Assembly: GCA_963989385.1 (NCBI GenBank)
Contig: OZ022511.1
Location: 3,348,001 to 3,412,000, forward strand
Length of the DNA: 64,000 bases
DNA from: Ctena decussata
Taxonomy: Eukaryota; Mollusca; Bivalvia; Lucinida; Lucinidae
Reading direction: 5' to 3'
A program made the position numbers and the translations under genes. The notes beneath the pieces were generated by a model. It was not told where the DNA came from. It did not search any database and saw only the letters and a program-made list of their open reading frames with translations. Positions 11,454 through 21,200 of this stretch are shown one piece after another; the stretch's first letter is position 1, and each line of letters starts with the position of its first letter.

Positions 11454-11942
11454 TTTCAAGCATCTGAGCCAAGCAGTTCTGGAGAAGAAGATTTTTAAGT
11501 ATATTTTAGTTTCGAACCCAAGAGCCCCTGTCCCAGGGCCATTTTGGACCCTGGGGCCACCATTTGAATAAACTTGGTAGAGGGCCACTAGACAATGCTT
11601 CATACCAAATATCAAAGCCCTAGGCCTAGTGCTTTCAGAGAAGATGTCATTTAAAGCAAACTGTTGATGCCGCACGACACACGGCGGACGACACTGGGTG
11701 ATCACAATAGCTCACCCTGAGCCTATGGCTCAGGTGAGCTAAAAAATGCCTTGTCCAAGGCATTTCATACTGAGAATTCAAAGACTTGAGGGCAAACAGT
11801 GCAGATCCAGATGAGGCGGCTCATTATGAGCTGCCTCATCAGGATCTACGCTGTTTGCAAATTTTGCTAATTTTGTCACTGGGACTTAAAAAGAGTTATG
11901 GCCTTATTAGGTATTCCAGCCTTCCAAAATCATGTTTGTTGG

Positions 11943-12135
11943 TTTAACCCTTAAAGCACCAAGAATGAAAATAGTTGAATTTGCAAACAGCATAGATCCA
12001 CATGAGGTGGCTCATTATGAGCCACTTCATGTGGGTATATACTGTCTGCACTCTAGTTTTTGAATTCTTTATATGATATAGCCTAGACAATCTCCAGACG
12101 TAAATTTTGTTGTCTGCTTTTTTGTACTTTAAGGG
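11943..12135. mobile_element. MITE family C
   Basis: From TTTAACCCTTAAAGCACC to TGTCTGCTTTTTTGTACTTT, with the core hairpin CATGAGGTGGCTCATTATGA and inverse. Confidence 0.8.
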
Positions 12136-12420
12136 AACTAAGAGAGGTCAAGTGGTTAGAGACACTTGGTTATGGAGTATAGAGTCCCCAGAAGGTCATG
12201 ATTTCTTGGCTCACCGTGGCCATCCGACGACTGGAAAACTCTGTCAACCCAGCAGTAAATGGGTAACTTTTTCGAATCAGGGAAGGATAAGGCAGCGAAA
12301 GGAGAGGGATAGGCTCCGCCTTTCAACTGCTGTGCCCAAGTTACAGTGGGTCTCTAACCCCCATTGCCCCAACCACTATTAGGCTATGGGAAACCTTTAC
12401 CTTTTTTTAAGGGTAAATGA
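12136..12420 (+). repeat. Possible SINE-like sequence
   Basis: GC-richer, non-coding stretch with a CAAGTGGTTAGAGACACTTGG start and a GGGTAA end. It looks like a retroposon body, but no clear A/B box pair or target duplication was found. Confidence 0.35.
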
Positions 12421-12867
12421 GATTCCCAGAACAGGAGCTAGGATGGCTGACCCTACATAAGTTGTAGATATAGAACAGTGACAATAGTTAAGGTTTATTT
12501 TTTACCTTCAATGTCACACTTTATCCTCTGTTTTTAAATCATCCTCTAAAGTCTTTTTGACACAGATTTTGTTTTATTTGTTTCAGGTATCTGCATGCCT
12601 TTCATAGTCTCAGGGAGGATGAATAACAAATGGAAATTCAGCAAAATATTTTTATTAATGATCTGTAGCTGTGATTTTTTTTTTATACCTTTGCTCTGAA
12701 CTATTATATTTCACACTTAAAGAAACAATTTGCTGAACCCATTTATTATAATGACCTGTTAGTCATATATCTTCCAAGCTTCCATTAATATCATCTGTAT
12801 TTTCAAGATTCTTGTACAAGCATCATACCCTAAAACATTATAGGTTACCTTTGATATCTTAAAAACT
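12421..12867. other. No recognised feature
   Basis: AT-rich non-coding sequence. Non-coding up to the hairpin repeat at 12868-12965 (GATCAGACTGCTCC core). Confidence 0.5.
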
Positions 12868-12993
12868 GTAAGTATTGGGACAAATAGATCTAGCAAACAG
12901 AACTGATCCAGATCAGACTGCTCCTATGAGCAGTCTGATATGGTCATACACTATTTGTCATTGTGTCCTTTAAAGGTATAACTGAATCAAACC

Positions 12994-15900
12994 AGAGGAC
13001 CAATGGTCCTGTAGCTCACCTGACACCTTCTGTCAACAGACACAATTTGTCAATTTGCTCATTTATTACAAATTTGAAACCAGTAGCTTAAAAGGTGCCC
13101 ATATTTTAATTTTAAAATCTCAGTGACCTTGAGCAAAGTTCAAAAATAAACCTTGACCTTTGATGACCTTGTCTTCATGTATTCATTTAGTCAACCATAT
13201 TTTCCAATTGTTATATCTAGGCTTAAAAAAATTCTGCAACATCAACTGTTTAAGCATTTTCCCACATAAAAGCATAACATACCAAAGTTGACCTTGCCAT
13301 AAATTAGGTCAAGGTCAATGCCCGGTCATGATTTGTACAAACTATGATGTGCCCCCGAGACCTCAATGCGACATACCATGCCATTAGGTCATTGTGCATT
13401 TGGTTCTGGAGAAGTAGATTTTTGAAGGTGTTTTACCATATATCGGCATGTCATAGACTTGAATGGTTTGTGAGAAATGAACTGCTTAAGCATTTTCCAA
13501 TGCACCAAAATTGACCTTGCCATTAATTAGGTCACAGTCAATGCACAGTCCTGATTTGTATAAACTATGATGGGCCCAACTTCCAACTGCTAGATACCAA
13601 GTTTCAAGGGCATAGGCCTTTTAGTTCTGGAGAAGAAGATTTTTGGAGGGGTTATACCATATATGGACATGGGGGCCATCTTGGTTATGTGACCCAGATC
13701 CTGGGAACCTTCTTTCTTTCCCCTATCCCATTAAGACTCCTTATGAAATTTGGCTTCAATCGGGAAAGTGGTTTCAGAGGAGAATATGTTTGAAAATCTT
13801 GACAACAGATGGACGGGCTGACAGAATGACCTTGACCTTTAGTGACAATATCTTCATCTGGTCATTCAGTTAACCATATATTCCAAATATTGTACCTTAG
13901 ACTTGAATAGTTTTTGAAAAATCCACTGTTTAAGCATTCCCATATAAAAGCCTAACATACCAAAGCTGACAGTGTCATAAATTCGGTCAAGGTCAAATCA
14001 TGGTCATCATTTGTATAAACTGTGATGGGCCCGAGTGCCCAATGCTATGTACCAAGTTTCAAGGTCATATGCCTTCTGGTTCTGAAGAAGAAGATTTTTG
14101 AAAGGTTTTTACCATATATGGGCGTGGTGGCAATTTTGGTCATGTGACCCAGACCCTGGTTACAAACTTTCTTTCCCCCATCCCACTGAGACTCCATATG
14201 AAATTTGGCTTCAATCAGCCCAGTGGTTTCTGAGGAGAAGATGTTTGAAAATCTTGATCAAGGATGGGCTGACAGAATGACCTTGACCATTAGTGAAATA
14301 ATATCTTCAGCTGTTCATTTAGTTGACCATATATACCAAATATTGTACCTTAGACTTAAATAGTTTCTGAGAAATCCACTGTTTAGGCCTTTTCCAATAT
14401 AAAAGCCTAAGGTACAGAGGTTGACCTTGTCATAACTTAGGTCAAGGTCACCGCACTGTCATCATTTGTATAAACTATGATGGGCCTGAATGCTCAATGC
14501 TACATACCAAGTTTCAAGGTCATAAGCCTTTTGGTTCTGGAGAAGAAGATTTTTGAAGGGTTTTTACCATATATGAGCGTGGCGGCCATGTTGGTCATGT
14601 GACCTAGATACCTGGAACAAACTTTCGTTCCCCCATCCTAGGTAGGCGTCATATGAAATTTAACGTCAATCGGCCCTGCGGTTTCAGAGAAGAAGATGTT
14701 TGAAAATCTTGACGAAGGACGGGCTGAAAGAATGACCTTTACCTTTAGTGACATAATATCTTCAGCTGTTCATTTAGTTGATCATTTATACCAAATATTG
14801 TACCTTAGACTTAAACAGTTTCTGAGAAATCCACTGTTTAGGCATTTTCCCATATAAAAACGTAAGGTACCGAAGTTGACCATGTCATAAATTAGGTCAA
14901 GGTCACTGCATGGTCATCATTTGTATAAACTATGATAGGCCAGATTACCCAATGCTACATACCAAGTTTCAAGGTAATAGGCTTTTTGGTTCTGAAGAAG
15001 AAGATTTTTGAAGGGTTTTTACCATATATGGGCATGGCGGCCAACTTGGTCATGTGACCCAAACCCTGGGTATAAACTTTCGTTCCCCCAGCCCACTGAG
15101 ACTCCATATGAAATTTGGCTTCAATCGAATTAGTGGTTTCAGAGGAGAAGATGTTTGAACATCTTGACGACGGATGGACTGACGGAATGACCTTGACCTT
15201 TAGTGACATAATATCTTCATTTGCTCATTTAGCTGACCATGTATACCAAGTATTGTACCTTAGACTTAAATAGTTTTTGAGAAATCCATTGTTTAAGCGC
15301 TTTCCCGTATAAAAGCCTAACGTATCAAAGTTGACCGTGTCATAAATTAGATCAAGGTCACCGCAAGGTCATCATTTGTATAAACTATGATGGGCCTGAA
15401 TGCCCGATGCTACATACCAAGTTCCAAGGTCATAGGCCTTTTGGTTCTGGAGAAGAAGATTTTTGAAGGGTTTTTACCATATATGGACGTGGCGGCCATC
15501 TTGGTCATGTGACCTAGATACCCAGAACAAACTTTCGTTCCCCCGACCTAGGTATGCTCCATATGAAATATGGCTTCAATCAGCCCAGTCGTCTCAGAGG
15601 AGAAGATGTTTGAAAATCTTGATCAAGGATGGGCTGACAGAATGACCTTGACCATTAGTGAAATAATATCTTCAGCTGTTCATTTAGTTGACCATATATA
15701 CCAAATATTGTACCTTAGACTTAAATAGTTTCTGAGAAATCTACTGTTTAAGCGTATTCCCAAATAAAGCCTAACGTATCAAAGTTGTTCGTGTCATAAA
15801 CTAGGTCAAGGTCACCGCAAGGTCATCATTTGTACAATCTATGATGGGCCGCAAGCCTTATGCTACATACCAAGTTCCAAGGTCATAAAAGATGTCTGAA

Positions 15901-16586
15901 GGGTTTTTACCATATATGGGCATGGCGGCCATTTTGGTCATGTGACCTAGATACCCGGAACAAACTTTCATTCCTCTGACCTAGGTATGCTCCATATGAA
16001 ATATGGCTTCAATCAGCCCAGTGGTCTCAGAGGAGAAGATGTTTGAAAATCTTGACGACGTATGGACCGACGGAATGACCTTGACCTTTAGTGACATAAT
16101 ATCTTCATTTGCTCATTTAGCTGACCATGTATACCAAGTATTGTACATTAGACTAAATAGTTTCTGAGAAATCTACTGTTTAAGAGTTTTCCCATATAAA
16201 AGCCTAACATATCAAAGTTGATCGTGTCATAAATTAGGTCAAGGTCACCGCAATGTCATCATTTGTACAAACTATGATGAGCCCACAAGCCCGATGCTAC
16301 ATACCAAGTTTCAAGGTCATAAGCCTTTTGGTTCTGGAGAAGAAGAGTTTTGAAGGGTTTTTACCATATATGGGCGTGGCGGCCATCTTGGTCATGTGAC
16401 CTAGATACCCGGAACAAACTTTCGTTCCCCCGACCTAGGTATGCTCCATATGAAATATGGCTTCAATTGGCCCAGTGGTTTCAGAGGAGAAGATGTTTGA
16501 AAATCTTGACGACGGACGGACGGACGACGGATGCCTGGCTAAACTATAAGCTCACCTATGAGCCTAAAGGCTCAGGTGAGCTAAAA
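12994..16586 (+). mobile_element. Satellite-bearing Helitron/Helentron-like element 2
   Basis: Starts with hairpin AGGACCA-A-TGGTCCT then GTAGCTCACCTGAC, and ends GACGGACGGACGACGG, then the hairpin AGCTCACCTATGAGCC and GGCTCAGGTGAGCT, then AAAA. The interior has about seven units of about 455 bp sharing ACCATATATGGGCGTGGCGG, GAAATTTGGCTTCAATC and TGACCTTGACCTTTAGTGAC. Same terminal design as element 1 with an unrelated satellite inside. Confidence 0.78.
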
Positions 16587-16748
16587 ATCAAGCTGTTCCA
16601 TTTTTAGGACTATCATGACGATTATCTTAGGTGTCCCAATTTTTAGAACTTTTATGGTAGCATAGTTACAAAAGGCACACAGTAATGCAACAGAATGATT
16701 TTGTGTCCATGCAAATATGAAGATGTTTGATGCCGCATGCAAAATGCA

Positions 16749-16945
16749 GAGCTCTAGATAAGAGGGGTATTTGATGATAATTTAGAGATAATTTGTCTTA
16801 TTCTCACTGAAACCATATGTTGTGACCCCTCATCTGAACTGTCTCGTCGAGACGGTTCAGTTGAGGGGTCACAACATTTGTTTAAGCAGAATTAATAAAA
16901 ACTATTCCTAATTATCACCAAATACTCCCTCATATCTACAGCTCT
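16749..16945. mobile_element. Foldback MITE family B
   Basis: About 200-bp palindrome with GAGCTCTAGATAAGAGG ends and a central hairpin around GTCTCGTCGAGACGGTTCAG. At least twelve copies are in the window. Confidence 0.9.
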
Positions 16946-17079
16946 GAAAATGCTCCAACATTGTGTGTCTACTGGGCATATTCTAAGAAATTTTAAAATA
17001 ACTAAACCCTGGTGTCCTTTTTCAGGAGCACATTTAAATGGTGAGCTGAACCTTACTGCATTGCAGTACAAGATGGTTT

Positions 17080-17287
17080 TTAACCCTGAAAGTGCCAAAA
17101 ATTAAAATACATAAATTTGCAGATAGTGTAGATCCAGATGAGTGGCTCATAATGAGCCATCTCATCTGACTCTACACTGTTTGCCCTCTAGTGTTCAAAT
17201 TCTCAATTTATCACTTAGATGAAACATTTTTTTTTAAATTCTGCAGACGTAAATTTTGTCGTCTGCTTTATGGCGCATTAAGGGTTA
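17080..17287. mobile_element. MITE family C
   Basis: TTAACCCTGAAAGTGCC to GCGCATTAAGGGTTAA, with the central GTGGCTCATAATGAGCC hairpin and a GACGTAAATTTTGTCGTCTG arm. Confidence 0.85.
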
Positions 17288-17289
17288 AA

Positions 17290-17480
17290 GCAATGCAGCA
17301 GAGTGTTCACCTTTGGTATGAAGACCATGGTTTGATCATCGGCCAGAATGTCTGAATGCTTAAGAGTGTGTGACGAAAGAAACCTCACATCCTCACACAC
17401 TTATGGAAAACACTCTGCCATGTCTCTTTACAGCCGCTTGTGCCACAAGGCAGTACAAGAGTAGGATAAACCTTTAACCT
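17290..17480. repeat. Possible SINE-like sequence
   Basis: Contains a near-palindromic CACACxCTTA pair and AGTGTTCACCTTTGGTATGA start. No clear ends. Confidence 0.3.
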
Positions 17481-17615
17481 GTGACATACATAAGTATGTC
17501 ACATACCAAGTCCATCAGTGTACAGCAAAGGTACTTTACTATAGAGACTGGTTCCCGTCTTCCGCTTCCAGCATCTATTTTAGTAAGTAGATTTGCAGTC
17601 AGAACTGAACTTGGC

Positions 17616-17752
17616 CCAGAGGTTTTAAAACTCAAACTCAAAATAAAGCACACTGATTGGCTGCTTCCGAGCATGTGCTCAGAAGCAGCCAATCAGTATG
17701 CTTTATTTTGAGTTTGAGATTATACACAAGTTTTATAACCTCGAACCCTGGC
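17616..17752. mobile_element. Foldback repeat family D
   Basis: Arms AAATAAAGCACACTGATTGG and its inverse around GCATGTGCTC, with CTCAAACTCAAAATAAAG outer arms. Carries AATAAA on both strands. Further copies at 25.2, 48.8 and 51.5 kb. Confidence 0.88.
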
Positions 17753-17929
17753 TCTTCATTGATTTTGATTTTGTACGTTTTCATATACCATAATTTGTTT
17801 GGTTATAAGATGGGTAACCTCTTCCCCAAAGGTTACCTCTCCCTACCCCCCACCCACCATCATAATTTCAACTTTTGCATCCCCTTCCCCTCCCTCACCC
17901 CCAACATAATTCCAACTATCTAAATCAGT

Positions 17930-18058
17930 CTTGCATAATTCTGCTATAAGATGGACTTCCCTTCCACAAGAAGCCCAAAACTCTAGATCTGTCTTATTAG
18001 ACAGATCTAGATTTTTTTGGGTTCTTTTGGAGGGGTTACCTCCCCTGTCACATAACAT
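17930..18058. mobile_element. Foldback repeat family J
   Basis: Central hairpin AATCTAGATCTGTC/GACAGATCTAGA with TTATAAGATGG arms. Related copies near 27.64, 41.07 and 50.11 kb. It lies in the presumed 3' flank of PEX12. Confidence 0.7.
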
Positions 18059-18108
18059 ATAAATATGCCAATCATTCTAAAATGACAATTATAATAATTG
18101 GCTCTTTA

Positions 18109-18226
18109 TCAAGAATCATCTAGATAAAGTTTTATGAGGTGGTCTGTTCTTGCTGGATAGTTTGTAACAGGACATATCCCATACTGTTTCACAAAATCGT
18201 AGACACATGGGTAACAAAACACATAC
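18109..18226 (-). CDS. PEX12: PEX12 last coding exon with stop
   Basis: Acceptor TTTTCAG, 118 nt to TGA (18109-18111). Encodes GYVFCYPCVYDFVKQYGICP and the tail through HLIKLYLDDS. FCYPC is the second cysteine pair. The 3'UTR runs left of 18109. No AATAAA lies close by; the first on this strand is in the foldback repeat near 17.70 kb. Confidence 0.95.
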
Positions 18227-21200
18227 CTGAAAATGAAATAGAAACAAATATGAGCCATGACACGACAAAACCAACACAGTGGCATCTGTGCTCAGCCAAG
18301 ACTCAGATCAGCCTGGGCATCTGCCCAGTCTGATCAGAGTCTTCCCTGTCCACATGGAGCTAGCTTAGACCCTTAGCTACCCTTTAACTGCAAAGTGAGG
18401 ACTCTGATCAGACTGGGCAGATGCCCAGGCTGATTTGAGTCTGCTCTTGGCACACATGCCACTTTGTTGGCTTCTTGTATTGCAGCTCATGTCTTTTCTT
18501 ATTGCAATTATTGGATTAAACAATATTTTGATAATCAATTTACCTACAGAATACACATGGTAAAGTATCAGGATATGACAGTAACCTAAAAGCTTAAAGC
18601 CATCATCTCCTGGTCTCTTACTGTAACTATTGAATCTATGCACAAAGAATTAAGGTGAATGGGTACACTTTCTGAGGAAGAAACTCTGCAATTTTCAGAT
18701 TTGCCTCCCTTTTCTATGGGGGTCAACCCTTAAAGGAAAGAATTTGTTCCTAATAGAGCAAATTCTTTCCTTTAAATGTAGATCCCAATTCTGAAGAGCT
18801 CTACCATCCAAGGAAGCAAACAAGAAGTCACAAAAGTTATTTCCCTTGCCAAAAGATGTGGGAAAACAGGGAGATGTATCCATACACCTTTAATGCTATG
18901 ATCTTTTTTAGCTCATCAGTTACAGCACTAAGCTTGTGAATGACAACAGATTTTAAAATGGGCATTCACAATGTAAAGGCCTTGCTTTCAATACAGCATT
19001 ATGCTCATATAAAACCAGTTAAAGCCTTTCAGTAATTCATTACTGACCATTCCAATGTGGTGCTTCTTTTGTGTTTTATTATCATCAACTCTGTTTGTTG
19101 GCTTTCTATTAGTGTTTGACTTTTTGTACATTATTAAGTATACCCTCATGGCCATCTGCTAGGAAAGAGCTGGGGTCGTATTAAAAAAACGACTTAAGTC
19201 GTCGCTATGCTGTTGCTAAGGCTGAATTTCTATGAAGGAGATTCCCTACAACTATGAAATTTGCTCTGGAGGAACAGTCTTTTTCAGACTGTTCCTCCAG
19301 GGCAAATTTCATAGTTGTAGGGAATCTCCTTCTTTTTCAGACTGTTCCTCCAGAGCGAATTTCATAGCTGTAGGGAATCTCCTTCTTTTTCAGACTGTTC
19401 CTCCAGAGCAAATTTCATAGTTGTAGGGAATCTCCTTCTTTTTCAGACTTTTCCTCCACAGTAAATTTCATAGTTGTAGGGAATCTCCTTCATAGAAATT
19501 CAGCCTTAGCAACAGCATAGCAACCACTTACATGTAAGTCGTTTTATAAATATAGGACCCCTGACCTTTGGGCTTTTCACTTGTCTTGACTGCTTTGTAT
19601 GACCTCTTTATTGTTTTTCTTTCCCGCTTGGTGTTATAGGGTAGGGATTCCATTGCATCAGATTCTGATCATCTACTTTAAACCCATCTATGCTAATAGT
19701 CGGATCTCAATTAATTAGAGGATAACTGTATATCAAAATTGTCATTTGGGGAGGTAAATCGTCGGTTTTATGGGCTAAAATTTCATTTTACGGCAACGTG
19801 CCAGCGTAGCCGTAAAACGGCATTTGCGACCATAAAACCAATGATTTACCTCACCAAATGACAATTTTCAATATAGTTATCCCCATTCTAATGCACTTTT
19901 TTGCATTTTCACCTTTCAAAGTGTACTTCTTTGCACCCATTGCAAGCACTTTCAGCAGCGTAAAACCAAACGTTAGCCAATGAAAAGCGAAGTTTAATAA
20001 TGATGTCGGGTTTGCGACAGTATATCGTAGAATATACTGTCGCAAATTTTTGAAGTTATACAATCAGACATCACGTTACATATGTAAGTGCACTAGAATA
20101 TACATTCAGATACCTTTAATAATGAAAACTTACAATAAAATAGGCAAAGCTACCAAAATGTGGTATATGTGAATGCGATATCTTGCTGAGATCCACTTTC
20201 CAAATTGCTTTTTTTCCTTTCCCCACCAAAGATGTGGGCAAAAAGTGCAGGCTCATTGTCACTGGTTACCATTCCATCTGCAATTTTTAGATGCAGCACT
20301 GCATTGAAAAACAAAACAGTTTGATCTTTAACTTATTGCATTCTGGGTATTTTTTGTCGTCTGCTGAAATTGTCGTCCGCATCAAAATCAAGATTATTTT
20401 GACAATATTGGTCTAACTAACACTTGTTGAAATGATGTCTAGGTAACAAACAGTTTGGATCTCAGATCAGGCCCCACGTTTGTGGGGCCTGATCTGGATC
20501 CAAACTGTTTGCCCAGATACCCCTAAAGGGGTATCCCGAATGGAATGGATTAAGACAGTTAAGTTATTAAATTACTTTAATTGCCCCAATTTCTAGAACT
20601 TATGGTTTATTCTTACTCTTACCCTGAGACTGATAATGCTGTATCATTGGATCTTTGCCTGTGACATATTGGACATACATGGATATCATATGGCTGGTCA
20701 GTGTCTTTGTTGTCAACCTGAAACATATCAGATACATCCTAGATTTTGCAGTACTATTGTTGTTGTTGTTGTTGTTTCATTGCTTTACGTCAACAATAAA
20801 CAGCTATCGTCATGTCGGGAAGAATCAGTTACCCTAACCTAACTATTCCTGGGCAGGCTTAGACCTCCTAAGCAGTTAACCAGTGCTAAGTGCACATACT
20901 TTCGCCAGTAACTAACAACTGCTCATCTTGAATCAGCGAAGGAGAAACGAAAGTATGTGGCCTGACCGGGTATCAAACCCCAGACCTCTGGCTCTTGGGG
21001 CAGACACACTACCAACTGTGCTTCACGGCCCGGCTGCAGTACTAGGATACTTGTTACAAGACTTTGCCAAACAGCTTCGCAGTTATGGTGAAATAAGCTA
21101 TCGTTACAAACAATAACTGTAGATAAAAATGTTTTTTCTTGGAATATACATTAAGCTCATTATAGTTTGTGTAAATTTTCATAAATATCTTAAACAATTT

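Larger units (their letters stand above)
7890..11743 (+). mobile_element. Satellite-bearing Helitron/Helentron-like element 1
   Basis: Starts with a perfect hairpin AGGGCCA-AG-TGGCCCT, then CACTCACCTGAG; followed by about 10 tandem units of 165-180 bp (each with GAAGAAGATTTTTGAATAT, TTTGGACCCTGGGGCCA and ACCAAATTTCAAGCATC); ends in the hairpin AGCTCACCCTGAGCC-TAT-GGCTCAGGTGAGCT followed by AAAA. Units are non-coding. A second, unrelated array with the same ends lies at 13-16.6 kb. The class is inference. Confidence 0.75.
7831..11898. mobile_element. MITE family C split by a large insertion
   Basis: Left piece 7831-7889 (TTAACTCTTTAAGCACC, ACGTCTGCAAAAATT) and right piece 11744-11898 (GGCGGCTCATTATGAGCTGC core, ending ACTTAAAAAGAGTTA) together reconstitute one family C MITE, as shown by the intact copy at 52649-52857. 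The satellite-bearing element 7890-11743 sits inside it. Confidence 0.82.

Noticed and set aside
13643..16607. Frames starting MKGFYHIWAW repeated every 455 bp
   Set aside because: Satellite units of element 2, interrupted by stops in each unit.
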